Source of the DNA: Klebsormidium nitens
Taxonomy: Eukaryota; Streptophyta; Klebsormidiophyceae; Klebsormidiales; Klebsormidiaceae
Direction of reading: 5' to 3'
Length of the DNA stretch: 64,000 nucleotides
NCBI GenBank assembly: GCA_000708835.1
Contig: DF237005.1
Coordinates: 39,943-103,942 of the forward strand
Part shown: positions 1 through 12,182 of the stretch, piece after piece
Position numbering within the stretch: position 1 is the stretch's first letter
Layout of the letters: each line of letters begins with the position of its first letter
Translations under genes and position numbers: made by a program
Notes under the pieces: model-generated
Told to the model about the DNA's origin: nothing
Database searches by the model: none
Seen by the model: the letters and a program-made list of their open reading frames with translations, nothing else

Positions 1-24
1 AAATTGGGACAGGAGATTGTTCCA

Positions 25-118
25 ACTTCTGAGAGACCAAAGGCCCTGGAACTTGAAGGAAACCATGTCTCACTTCTGAGAGACCAAAGGCCCTGGAACT
101 TGAAGGAAACCCAGTCTC
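25..118. repeat. Two tandem copies of a 47-bp unit
   Basis: Two direct copies with period 47 begin at 25 and 72; both start ACTTCTGAGAGACC and run through CCTGGAACTTGAAGGAAAC. They are almost identical, which suggests a recent duplication. The second copy runs into the left arm of the adjacent foldback element. I see no coding potential. Confidence 0.85.
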
Positions 119-838
119 ACGCCCGTTTCGAGAAAACCTCTCAAAACACCAGCCGTGTCGGTTTGGACAAAATGCTCGAAAGTGCCGGCCGGTTTTTGAA
201 CAAATTGCTCGAAATAGCCGGTCGAGTTTTGATCAAATCGCTCGTATTCTAGCTGCGCCATTCGAAGAAAAGGTTCGAATTTGTGGAGGCCCCGGGCACA
301 CACTAAAACCAAAAGGACTTGCTCGGTTGTCACTCGCAGTGGTGTAACCCTAAAGCGGGAAGGCCCGGTTGTCCCAGGGTTGCCCGCGAGACCCTAATTT
401 CACAGGCAGGGCCCGGTTGCTTCTCGGGTGCCACGGTCCCTAAACTACTACTCTAGAGGGAAGTGTCCGTTGTCCCCGGGAAGTTGCGGCCGCCCGCCGC
501 CCCGACCAACCACCCATAAGGGTACCGTCCTTTATGTACCGCAATCCCGGCGGTCTTCGCGATCGATGTTGTGGGCCGCGATGGTCCACCTGCATCGACG
601 GTGGAGATTTCCCGAAAGCTACCCGCACGTCGCGACGGCAGACCCGGACGGACCAGGTCGCAAATTTGAACAATTTGTTCGTATCGCCCGACGCAGTTTT
701 GAGCATTTTCTCCAAAATGACCCGACCGGATACGAACGATTTGTCCAAAATCGATCGCCGTATTTTGAGAGATTTACTCAAACTTTCAAATTGGTGTTTT
801 GAGAGGTTTTCTCAAAACGGGCCGTGAGTCTGGGTTGC
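108..838. mobile_element. Foldback (inverted-repeat) element, non-coding
   Basis: The left arm (about 108-250) and right arm (about 655-838) are imperfect reverse complements. The outer ends match as AACCCAG-TCTCACG-CCCG on one side and its complement on the other. Next comes a shared GAGAAAACCTCTCAAAACACC block (122-150 against 797-822). Both arms also hold degenerate units of about 35 bases built around TTTTGA-CAAAT-TGCTCG. The roughly 400-base middle is GC-rich and carries no protein I recognise. The structure suggests a non-autonomous TIR or foldback transposon remnant; no transposase or target-site duplication was identified. Confidence 0.6.
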
Positions 839-1119
839 TGCATGAGAACGTTGAAACAGCTCACAAAAGCCCCCTGGGCCCTGGAAAATATTTTTGGAGG
901 ATTGCATCAATTGGTTGCATGAAGCACCTTGGATGGGGACAGAGATCAATCCTGTGGTACCATTCATGAGCGCCGCGGATCAGGGATGCTAGCAGACAAT
1001 CAAGGGACAAACAAGCGCTGCGCGTGCGCTTCGCAAGAGCACAAGCAGACGCAGCGGCCATAGAAATGTTAGTGAGGACTTAGGCGGGACGTTGGGTCCC
1101 TATACCATCCGCTTGAATC

Positions 1120-4100
1120 ATGAATGCGGCTACCTCAGTGCGCGCGGTGGCGACACACATTCTGCAGCAGCCGGCTTTTGCAGGCGCTTCCCTGTGCGAC
1201 TTCTCCGGCAGGTAAGTCGTCATTTGTGCTTCTCCTCTTGCACAGACGGCAGCATTGCAATTCTCAAACCATTACCAGGATTGTCTGCTGTGCATTTAGT
1301 GAACTTACAAAGGTCAATAAGGTCAATTGCAATGGTCTTTCCTGTTTTCTGGTTGATATCCATGCAGAGCCAAATCGTACATGCTCGGTTGAAACAGACA
1401 TTTTTATGTTCAGTGGCCATCTCATCAGCGGACTCGTTCAGCATCATTCTGTCTGCCTTTGATTGTTAGGGATAATAAGTGCGGTTGGAGTGTTGATGAG
1501 TTTCTTGGAACTACCACCACTTCATCAGCCGCTAGTCTTTACATGGCAGCAATGAGGCGACAAACAGATTGGATTGGTGCCCTTCATGTATGTGACATTT
1601 GTCTCCGATCAGCCCGCAAATACTACGGATCAGTCAGCAAATACTACGCTTTGGTGCTTTGTAGAAGGCACCTTACTTCAGGTAATGTAGTTGGTACCTA
1701 TCGCTGTGCTTCATGGTGGCTAGTGTGGCTAACATTGCATTCTGGTCAAAGAACGTTCGAGCGCTGAGTTGGTATTGAAGGCTTCAACTTTTTTTCCAGA
1801 GAATGCGGGATGCATACCCTGGCTCCTCGTACTCAGCCTGGTGCGCGGTAAAGTGCTCTTGAAAGGCAGTTGTCCTGCCTACTTCAGATTCTCACAGTTG
1901 TGAGAAAGGGGATCGGTTGTGAACATATTTGTTCGCACTTGACTCTACTCTGCAACTTGTTTGCTAAGCATTGCAACTAGCGCAATATACCTTCCTTCAT
2001 CCTGGGTTGAGGAGGAAAGCATTTTGGAAGATCATCGGGACATCTATGTTTGTTTGGGGAATGGTGGCCATTGCATGCGGACAATTCTTTTGGTTTTTTG
2101 AGGGGCCCCTGCCAAGAGATGGTTTCTATCTCAGATGGGTTATAGTGGGGAGCGTGTTTTGGTGAGTGTTTTCCTACCTCAGCAGTATTTGAAGGTCTGC
2201 TCAATATTCATCCCACTGCATTTGAAAGTGCTGATGTCAAAGTGGCGCGCTTAAGAAGGAGAACTTTCCGTACACCAAATATTCTTGGTCAACTCCCAGC
2301 TTCTTCCCCCCCAATGGTTGATGAGTCTGGATCCATCGTGCAGTGGCTCGTCCGCCTATGCTTTCGCCTGCTCTCGTCCTCAAAGTACGCACCCCTCTCC
2401 TCAACGACGACTGTACCCCGTCCAACGACTAAACGCGTCCTTGCCACTGCGGTCACAAAGCGGCGATGCCGACGTCGAGAAGCTGGAACAAGCAAGCAGC
2501 GCCGAGCAAACTCCTAGCAGATGGGGCCAGCTCAGGCGCCAAACGCTCCGGTCGCTGCAGAGAATCCCCCGCAAACCAGCGCTGGCGTTTCTAGGGTTAG
2601 TGGGGGGGTTAGCGACCCCAGTCTTGGTTAGCAGCGGCGGGTGTTCTGGCTCGGGAAATGGAAATGGAAGTGGAGAGGGTGAGGGCGGGGGTGGCGGAGA
2701 TGGTTTTCATTGGGACAAGGGACATGCGCGAGCAGCAACTGCTGAGGAGGAGGAAGAGGAAGAAGAGGAAGAGGAGGAGGAGGAGGAGGAAGTAGAGGTG
2801 GAAGAAAAGGGCGCGGTGGTGCCGCTGGGAGGAGAGGAGGAGGAAGACGAAGATGAGGGAGAGGACGTCCTGGCGGTGCGTTTGGGCAACTCTCCAGTTG
2901 ATAATTGTGATTCATGAGGAATTTCCAGGAACTGTCTCTCTGAGGAAGTGTCAGCCTCACGCTTGATGTTTCTGCCCAACTAAAACATCTAGCTGATGCC
3001 GTGAGGTCGTCTGCAATTGAAATGTATGGAGACACGTGTAAAGAAGTGGGGCTTTTGCAATTTGCGGCTTCAATGTTTCAAACCTGGCTTGGGAGATCCG
3101 TGAATACAAGGAGCTTCAAGTTGGAGCTTCTCTTTGAGAGAACGACCAAACGCAGAGACACCATTTCTTGGGGTTTTTTTATTGAGAAGCGAGCTTACGG
3201 ACATAGGAGTTCGCTCCAGCGCCTTTCTCAATTTCAAGGCGCTTCTGACGGTTTGAGTTCTGGCAGATTGTCTTCCTCTGTATGATATTGTCATTATCGA
3301 CACCTTGGCTGCATTGACGATGTGTGGCCTCCCCATCGTTGAAGCCTTTCCATTACAGAAAAAGCCGACCAGGACCAAGTGCTAGATATGAAGTGGTTCA
3401 GCATTCCGTATCTGGAGTCGCATGAGTCAACTAGAGTCATGCACCTTCTTAGAATGTTCTTCAACCGTTCTGACACCCGACCCATCGCCTTTTCCAGGAC
3501 ATTGCCGCATTCGACGACATCAACAAGAAGCGCTCGTGGCCCGCCACCTGGCGCTCCCCGTTCCAGGTCCCCGGCGAGCCGTTCGGCGTCGACCAGCTGC
3601 GCAAGACGTACGTCGGGGAGAAGCTCACGCCCGACCTGCAGGACAAGCTGACGTCAGATTTCCTCGGCATGTTCGGGGAGTACCTTGAGGGGATCACTCT
3701 CAGCTACGAGCGCAGCAACCGGGACCCTAACTTGAAGGACAACGAGGTGCGGCTGATTTTCAACTGGCGGGAGCCGGAGCTGCCGCCCATCCGGGGGCTG
3801 CGCGTGGTGGGGACGACCCTGATCACTGAGGAAATGAAGCGCGAGATGCTGAAGGACTTGCAGGTGCGTGTGTTCGCTCTCTATTTCTTTGTCCGTTTGA
3901 CTTGGTCTGTCTACCTGTGATGGGAAGAGACGAAGCGAGCCTCTTTTCAGACCAGATATGGGCCTTGTTTGTCGAACCCTTAGGCCCTCTAACATCAACA
4001 CTCTCCAGAAAGTTGTGTTCAGCATCGAAGACTCGACAATGATGTACGCATTTAAAGACCCTGCGGTTTTGTATCCTCGTTCCTCAAATCCCTGAACCCC

Positions 4101-7100
4101 GTCCAGAAGGGAATCAACCTGACCCCAACCCTGTGATTGACCATTCCTTTCTTAACCCCGTGCTGCGTCGAATGCGCGCACGCTTGCCATTTTTTCCATG
4201 TTCAAGGACCGGCTTAAGACGCCTTGGTTGTAGTCTCAGCCTTTATCAGAAGCAGATTCAAACGGACCCTGACCCTGACCTTGTAGATACAAACTTCGTG
4301 CCGCAGAAAGAGACCTTGCTGAACTTGCGCATGCAAGAAAACGGTTCAAGGCCATCGTGCAAGGCGGCAAAACTTTGCATCTCCTTCCAAAAGTTTCCGT
4401 CCAAAGGCGAATGAAACGAGTACACTGTGTAACTAACTCTTACATTCTAAAACCTTTGTCGCAGGAGGAGGTTCCGTTGAACGCGCGCACGCTGGCCATG
4501 TTCAAGGACCGGCTGAAGGCGTCGTTCAAGTCGGCGGGGCTGGAGGCGGGGCTATACCAGATGAACTTCGTGGACGGAAACATCCTGCAAATGAAGTTCT
4601 TCGAGAACCGGATTGGCAACATCACGTTCCAGTTTACGGACGAGAATGGCAAGATCACCTACAACGAGGACATTGCCAAGTGCATGCCGATCGGAGTAAG
4701 TTTCTTCGTCGAGCTTTTTCTTCGTCGAGCTTTCTGATTGAGACTACCACCTGTCGACTGTTTGCTCGCATCGGTTTCATTTTTCTTGCTTATATAAATC
4801 GAGGATTACAATTCACAATTCTCTCACGTGAATCGTTTCCCTGCGAGGCGATTGAGTAGAGGTGCCTGGCGACAATCCTCTTACGTCGTACGGCGCCAAT
4901 CAATCGTCATGCACCGTCGACGAGCAAGTGTCGAGTGAAGACCTCTTTTTGCAACGTCGCAACGACACCGAGCGGGTCATTCCCGAGCCACCAGATCTCA
5001 ACGATAAAGCTGACCCCGAGTAGGTTGCGAAAAGAGAGACCCGGCGGAAACAGCTAACACAGGGCGCCAACACCAAACCACAATCCTTAGAAGCGCTAGA
5101 TTCGACACTGACACGTCTGCTTACGATCTGCAGTTCCAGGCGGGTGACGTCATGAAGTCGTGGGATGCGCTGGGGCCGCTGCAAGAGGGTATTTTGGCAA
5201 TGGGCGCATTCTCACGCGTCGGCATCGGGATGAAGCCCATGCGCTCGAAAGGAGAGGGCTCCAAGTGGCTCAACCTCGACGTGCAGTGTGAACTGGCCCA
5301 GCAGAAGGCGGTGGACGGGGAACTAGACTGGCAGTTTATTCCCAACGAGGCCGGGCGGCCCACGCTGGTGAGGCGCGGAGAAGCGCCATGTTTGGTTCTG
5401 AAGGGTCTTTGGATTGGGACCTGTGTTCGTTTCTCTTGTAAGTGAAGAGAGTACTGTCTGGGCGGTTGTTAGCTGTGGATAAGATTACAGCGTACTCCGA
5501 AATGAAGGGCACAGTGCGGCTTGTCTGGTTTCCCTTGACTGCATTCCGCTTGGGAATGCCGACTTCCTGTCTCGAAACTTTGCTGCGGATGAAGCTCAGC
5601 ACACGCAGGCTACCTTTTCTTAGGCATCCCCCCTCCGGATCCGGGTTTTTTTTCCAAGACGCTTTGAAACGTATCTATTGCTCACTTGTGTAATGCATCG
5701 TTCCCCCGTGCAGTACTCGCTGGAGCCCGGAGGCACGATCATGTACCAGCACTCGCACTTTGGGGGCTGGAATAAGTCCTTCTCCGCCAGCATCGGAACC
5801 TCCAACTTCTTCAGCCCCATGGTGGGTCCTTCTACTATCTATTCCGTCCTCGATTACCCCTGTTCCAGCAGAGTATATTGTTGGCTCTCATGCTTGTTTC
5901 TGATCTTTCAGATTACTTGTTTCTGACTCCATTGCTCAGAGCCTCTGGATCCCTTACTGTCACTCCCTCTATCTAAAGGTCTTGCGGGACGCTCGTGAAA
6001 GGTGCAAACTCGTAACTTCCCGTTTTTGGGCCTGGCGCCAAGCTTTTGCTTGGTTGATCCATAGCTGGCAATTATGCAAGCGTTTACGTTGCTGCGTCTT
6101 GGGCAAGTCTAGGCAGGAATCCGGGAATTCGACGGAGTTACTTTAACTGGGTTTCGGAGACCGCACTGATCCATCAAATTTCGTTAAAAGCTCGACTTCT
6201 CAATGTCTCCCCGTCGTCTTACAGGAGGACATCGGCTTCAACCTTAGCTACAAGCACCTGAACGTGTTCGGCCCCAACGATAAAAAGAACCGCAAACTAG
6301 AGGTGGACGCTTTCAACGGGCGCAAGGAGAGCGCGATCCACACCCCCAGCCCCGCTTTGGAGGGGATCCCCCACATCATGGTCGACAGAGCCGGCGTTAG
6401 AGCCACTCTGACCGAGGTGAGCATGACGTCCTCGCTCATAAGTTATGACTGTTGTGGCTAGGCATGCGCTATTTCGATGCGGTAAGTTTTTGAAGGGCAG
6501 GCTGTCCGGTGAAATATGCCCTTATCAGTCGTAATATTGGGCTCTTTTCTTCATGAGTTAGCACTTGTGAAGTTGGCAGTATGCTAAGCTTCGGACGTTA
6601 AGGAAGGACGGGCTGCTTTGTCTGCAACTCTGTGCTGAAAGTAATCCGCAGGCTCTGATTTGACCAAAGCTTCTGTCATAAGGGTAAGACACATAGGGTC
6701 GTCAGGGCTGTTCGGCTGCTTTTGATCTTCCGTTTGGACAGAAAGAGGCATTCCTCCCCCCCCCAAATAAGGCCTCACTGATCCCAGCCCCTCCTCTTCG
6801 CAGTTCCCCTTCTTCTCCAAGAAGATCCAGATCGACTACGGGGCGACGCTCGAGGAGGTCAACTCTCGGGGGGAGGACTACCAGTTTGCGGCGCAGGGCT
6901 CCAAGATTCTGAACAACGGTACCTTCGACGATCAAGGCCCCCCCACCAGCCTAGGCGTCACGGGGTCCGACAAGCAGCTGTTCTTGCACGGCTCGATCGA
7001 GTACAACAACGTGACGATGGAGAAGGAGGTGGCGCAGGGAACGCGCGCACTATTCACGGTAAGTTGTTTTGGGGGTTCATAATATCGAAAGTTTTTGGGA

Positions 7101-10092
7101 CCATTGGGGTCCGACAAGCAGCTGTTCTTACACAGCTCGATCGAGTATAACGACGTGACGATGGAGAAGGAGGTGGCGCAGGGCACGCGCGCACTCTTCA
7201 CGGTGAGGCGGTTTGACGTTACGTTCTAGAGGTGAACGACCTATAAGAAATGAGAGATTGTCGGATAGCGGGGTCCGACAAGCAGCTGCTTTTTTCGGGC
7301 TGAATCGAGTACAACAACGTGACAATTTGGGAGGAGGTGGAGCATGGCACGCGCGCACTGCTTACGGGGAGGCTTTTTGAAACTCGGATGTCGAACCTGT
7401 TGGGATGATTGGGATCCGACAGCACGGCTCGACCGAGTAAACCAACGTGACAATGAGAAACGAAGTGGCGAAGGGCACGCGTCCATCGACGGTGAAGAGT
7501 TGTTGACTCTATTTTTTTCAACCATACACGTCCACACATCGTCGAAGGCAGGAGAAAACACTTGAGTCAGCTCCGCTCCTTTGAAGCTTCCACTTCTTTT
7601 GCACGTTGAACATGGCACGTGGACCGGTACCGAGCTTTCGTTCGCGAGTCGACTCTTACCGTGAGTCATTAACCGCATTCACTTCTCACTTCCACGTATT
7701 CCCAATTCCTAATCTACGAAGCCCTCAACTCCGCTCCGCTCCCCTAAATCTTCTCGTTTTTCCCGCAGATGGAGCAAGGCACGTGGATCGGCACTGAGCA
7801 CCCGATGTTCAACCGGTGGACGGCCTCTGCGACGCAGTACTTCAAGCTCGGTCAGCTTCCCAAACTCGACACGCTGGCATCTCCGAGCGCCGTCGTGCAC
7901 GCAAAGGCGGGCGACACGATCGGGGATCTCGCGCCGTACGATGCGCACCCGCTTGGGGGCCCGTACACGGTGCGCGCATATGGGATTGGGGACCTTGGGG
8001 CAGCCCGGCGATACCTGGAGGTGAGGTGGTAGATTCGTTTGGGTTTGACTCTGGGTTTCGGTTTTGGATCTTGTTTGGGTTACGGTTTGGATCTGGATTT
8101 ACAATTCCTGCGCGTCGTGCCAATATGACTAGCGCCGTACGACGCGCACCCGCTTGGGGGGCCGTACACGGTGTGCGCGTGCGGGACTGGGGACCTTGGG
8201 GTGGCCCGGAGATACCTGGAGGATAAGGCAATTGGGCGGTGTCGTATTGTAAGGGGTTGCTTTCTGGATTTCTGCGTGTTTTGTCGGTTTCTAGGTTTTC
8301 TTCTCTCACCCTTCGTTGGGGGCTATTCAGCACTCTTGGACAGATCCCGAGCCGCTGTTTCAGATTGGATCCGATTCCCGCGCTCTGAGCTTCCGAAGCT
8401 GACTGCCGTGCTTGTTCCACTCTTGTTTGCGGTCCGTATACCTGTAAATTTGAAATTGGATTTGAAATGCATCTGTGTGGCGCATTAACTTTGCAACTGG
8501 CGACAAGAACCGGGGGGCTACGAATCTGTGGCAGGTTATTCCTGCAAGTGCTGCGTGCTCACAAATGGGCCTCGTTCCCTACAGCTCTTCCATTATTACA
8601 TAAGGCCGCCACTACCTGCCAGATTGTGTTTGACTGCTTGTCGTCACCTTTTCGATCCGTCTCATTTGTTTCCCCTACGCTTCGCGAACTTCCTTTGGAT
8701 CAGCTTTGAAGATCCGCATGCCTCCATTTGCGTCCAATTTGCTTTCCTTTGGGTTGACCATAACCCGGGTTGACGCTCGGTTAGCTTGACATGACCCTAA
8801 CCCGAAGCACCGCTAGCCCCCTGCCATCTCTGGCAGTGGGTGGCAGGGAAGACACGAGAAAAGAAGGTTTGGTGCGCGAGCAACAGGGTGAGCGTCTTGC
8901 TTGGAGACTGGCCAGCTTGCCAAGCGAAAGCTTGTGCGGGCTGGCCGTCTTGTGCTCTCAAGCTGATGCGAAACCCGACATTGTTATCCTAATCAAAAAG
9001 GTGTCCAAGGGTTACGGTGTGTTCCGGATTGAGATTCCAATAAGATTTTCATGTATAGTCTGGTCTTCTGTCATGTGCTAGAGTCGATTATATTGAGTGT
9101 TTGGACACGACTTTCGTACAACGGACACTTCTGCCCCGCCTGTTGGTCCGATTCTTTCACACCTTCAACTTTCGAATTACTGAAATTTTCCGGAAATACT
9201 CACCGAACCGCAAAGGGTATGGAAAAACAACTAACCGAGGAAGAGGCTCAAATTCCTGCGTCGGTGCGTGCTGTCCGATGATGTAAACCAAACCGCTGAC
9301 ATTCTCTTCCCACGGGGAGGGTGACCACGCTGCTAGTGAACGCTGCATGTATCGCCTCTGCTACTCCTCCTGAGCGGGGCGGCGATGCATGCAGCGCGTG
9401 CTGGCGGCGGTGGATGAGGGACGTGTTATGAGAGCTGAGGACAGCAGCACTGGCGCTCTTTTCGTTTTGGATATTATTTTTGGTCGGTCTGTACTGTTTA
9501 ACCTCTCGTATTATTTGCTTGTTTGTCTGGTCGATCGCCAAGCATTCGAGAGGGCCTAGGTGTTGCGCTGCAGAATATGATGTTTATCCGACTCTCTGTT
9601 GCTGTGGTTTGGTCCTGCTCTGCTCAGAGAGGGGCGATAGAAACAATGGCTAAGAGCGTGCTTTTACTCGCTTTTGTGATTGGGGTGCGAATGTCTCGCG
9701 TGCAAGGTTCCGCTTTCCCAATATTTGCCTTTTTCGTGACTTGCGTGCTGCCTGACCTGACGAGCACCTTGAAGAGAACGCCTTTGGGCAACCAGTGACA
9801 TAAGGCGAGTGGTGATTGCTCACCTGCACCCTGAATTTTCGTTTGTGTGCAGCTCGCTACCGAGGTCAAGTATCCAATCAAGACCGCCTCTGTTTACGGG
9901 TTTGCCGAGTATGCGACCGACCTGGGGAGCGGGCCGGAAGTACCCGGGAATCCAAACGAGTACTATAACCGACGGGGGCACGGACTCGCTTACGGCGCTG
10001 GTGTTGAATGGTGCGGAGCGAAGATAGAGTACGTCAGGGACTGTCATAAGAAGTCGGGATCGGTTGTGCTTCGTCACGGCAACAGATTCTGA
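1120..10092 (+). CDS. TOC75, chloroplast outer-envelope protein import channel (Omp85/BamA family)
   Basis: This is the beta-barrel pore of the TOC complex, which passes precursor proteins through the chloroplast outer envelope. Ten exons give an 819-residue model, close to the usual Toc75 length: 1120-1211, 2386-2875, 3498-3863, 4465-4695, 5134-5367, 5714-5821, 6225-6416, 6804-7058, 7769-8020, 9853-10092. All junctions are GT-AG and stay in frame. The start gives a basic, Ala/Ser-rich transit peptide. A Gly-rich stretch follows (about residues 115-136), as in Toc75 where it directs outer-envelope sorting, and then an unusual poly-Glu tract (about 150-167). POTRA-like sequence comes next (including RGLRVVGTTLITEEM and a repeat ending IGMKPM), then the barrel, with SLEPGGTI, DRAGVRATLTE, HPLGGPYTVRAYGIGDLGAARR and the C-terminal YGFAEYATDLGSG and LRHGNRF. 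The C-terminal third fits TOC75 better than OEP80. The POTRA region is divergent, so that assignment is weaker. Several introns contain decayed copies of neighbouring exon edges. Confidence 0.85.
2735..2815 (+). repeat. GAG/GAA microsatellite encoding poly-Glu in TOC75
   Basis: A purine-only run of GAG and GAA codons inside TOC75 exon 2 encodes about 17 consecutive glutamates. A second acidic cluster (EEEEDEDEGED) follows. The tract lies between the poly-Gly sorting region and the POTRA region. Length variation between strains is expected for such a run. Confidence 0.85.
4160..4235 (+). repeat. Decayed copy of TOC75 exon 4 start inside intron 3
   Basis: The block CGCGCACGCTTGCCAT, a short insertion, then ATGTTCAAGGACCGGCTTAAG matches exon 4 (about 4484-4520: CGCGCGCACGCTGGCCATG then TTCAAGGACCGGCTGAAG). 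It lies about 300 bases upstream of the true exon and no longer reads as a usable exon. Confidence 0.65.
7095..7500 (+). repeat. Three tandem copies of the 3' end of TOC75 exon 8 in intron 8
   Basis: The end of exon 8 encodes GSDKQLFLHGSIEYNNVT followed by MEKEVAQGTRALFT and then the donor. Copy 1 (about 7108-7215) reads the same with two substitutions and keeps a GT donor. Copy 2 (about 7270-7375) has a stop in place of the serine before IEYNNV. Copy 3 (about 7408-7500) is shortened and shifted. Divergence increases with distance from the exon and the period is about 150-165 bases. Confidence 0.85.
8125..8226 (+). repeat. Copy of the 3' end of TOC75 exon 9 in intron 9
   Basis: The block reads APYDAHPLGGPYTV then CACGTGDLGVARRYLE in one frame, about 85-90 percent like exon 9 (about 7929-8020). 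The donor GAG-GTGAGG has become GAG-GATAAG, so the copy has probably lost its splice site. Confidence 0.85.
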
Positions 10093-12182
10093 TCCGAGCA
10101 ATTCAAAATTTTGTTAAGGACAAAAATCCAGAAAAGTCGAGCGGTTGGTGGCAGCACGGATTGTGGCGTCGCTGTCCACAGTCGCATCCTTTGTCACTCT
10201 GCCAGTCAGCCTTGGCGTCATTTTCTCACATGCGGGCAATGCTTTCAGGCCAGACTGGCGAAGATTTAGTACGTGATATCCCTGGTGACTGACCGATGGA
10301 TAGCCACTGATCTTGAATCAATCTCGATCCTATGTTGTCACAGATGTCAATTGGTTCTCAATGATTTGAATGTATTTGTACAAGCTGCAGATTGAAAGAG
10401 AAAACTCGCAAATTTGTGTGAACAGAATGTTGCCGATGCCGCATATACGAACATGTGACCCATGAAGTCACAATCAGTGTGCCATATATGTCAGGCTGCG
10501 AGTTAGCCGCTGAGTCGACCCCGGGGTGCTTGCAATCTGAGTGCAAGGGCCGCAGCCATTCAACCGTATGTGTGTCGCTAGTACCCTATGCGCGATATCC
10601 GGCCGTCGGTACGTCTCGGTTTGCTTTGCGAGTGCTGTACCGCAAATTAACGCATGTTCATATAATGTTGACTGAGATTATAGCCCTCGCGATGACATGC
10701 ATTGCATGACAGATCCCTATCAATCGCGCATTAAGAAGCTATAGTTACTGAACCTGTTCAGGGGGACGGTCACATATCGAGTAGTTGCCCTCGAAGCAGC
10801 CAACCGAAGCTCACCTTAGTCAAGTCACATCTGGAATTACCAATAAGCGATTCCGCTTTGTGTACAGGAGCGGCAAAACGCGATGATTTGCCAATCACAA
10901 GGGGCGCTCGATCGAAGCTTCTGTGTTCGCTTCCAAATCACGGCTGCTCGAACTGGTAAGAAGACTCTTGTGTCGGTTCTTTCTAGCTAAGGGGCATCGG
11001 GGAACCGGTCCTTCCTGACGTCACATGGCGACTGTCATTGTGCTTCCTCCGCGTTTGTCGCCAACAGGCCCAAGTGGCGGTGGTGTTCCCCGGGCCCCAA
11101 TATCCACTTCTACCTGACCGGTGGTGACGTTTTGGGCCGCCCCGGTCATACGCCCTCTTCAAAGGGACATGTCATACGCTGCTGACATCTATAGCCCTGA
11201 TTACTAGAATGCCTGCAGTGAAGGTCTAAACTCTAAACCACCAATGAGGAGATGCAGCAACGTCACTGCCGTGATTCTCTGTGACTGGCCAGTGGCAGTA
11301 CGTAACTCGGGCGGTTACGTAACCCCAGAGGGAGTGCGCTGCACGTACCGCCAATAAGTCCAGAGGGAGTGCGCGATCTGCGGGCGGGGGTACGTAGTAG
11401 GAGTGGCCGCGGCCCCGTGTTTTTAAAGTCAATTTTCACCCATTCAAGCTTTGTATCAAAAGTCTGTTGAGTACGTTTCTTTTCCCGGCCTATTCAGTCA
11501 TGGAATCGTGGCGAGTACAGCTTCACACAGCAGGAAGCGACGTCGGCCTTGACCTTAACTGAAACACGGCTGCAGGCGTGATTCAGGCGTGATGCAGAGA
11601 GACATTCTCTCAAAGAAAAGATCAAATAGCTTTTCGGAGAAGACCTTTGAAGAAGTTAGGAACATTCTCAAAGAGTCTTCATCAATCCAGATTTGAAGGG
11701 AAGGGAGGTTTCTGGCTCCGGCAGTGAGCAGAATACTGACTGCCCGTATGACGTGCCACGCCTGATCTTCTCGTGTATGGTTAGTGCTTAGTTTCCAGCC
11801 AGAACCCATAGCGACTAGACGTTTGTAACAGCCGCTTACGTTGTCTTTCTTCCAACAGCAGGAGATCCCAACTTGCCTGCCAAAGCTTACTTTTGAAGGG
11901 CTGCTCGAAGAGTGTCGCCGTTATGAGAAAGAAGTTCTCCGGACCTAGCCGCCGCCGACAGACAGGAAGAGGGAAAACAACGAATCGTTGTTGGTTGTTA
12001 AACGTCGATCCAAGCTACCTCAGTTTTTCTTATCAGAAACGGATACCTTAAAACCCGCGATCCTAAAACGGACCTCGCACTTTTAGTCACGACCTCAGTT
12101 CAAATAGATCCTTAACACAACCCTCAAGCAGTCAGTACTTCAAAGCGCTTGTAGTGGAGCCACGTGTTCGCGCCTAAAAGCT
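10093..12182. other. Intergenic, no gene recognised
   Basis: About 2.1 kb between TOC75 and the phosphatase gene, both on the plus strand. It holds only short open frames with no recognisable domains. Around 11300-11400 there is a short duplication of CCAGAGGGAGTGCGC and several TACGTA-type palindromes. The final part probably carries the 5' UTR and promoter of the phosphatase gene, but I see no definite core element. Confidence 0.5.

Noticed and set aside
2628-3035. Pro-rich and Ser-rich minus-strand frames
   Set aside because: Antisense reading of the poly-Glu tract of TOC75.
7842-8420. 192-codon minus-strand open frame over TOC75 exon 9
   Set aside because: It is a shadow of the exon and its intronic copy; Pro/Arg/Ser-rich with no domain.
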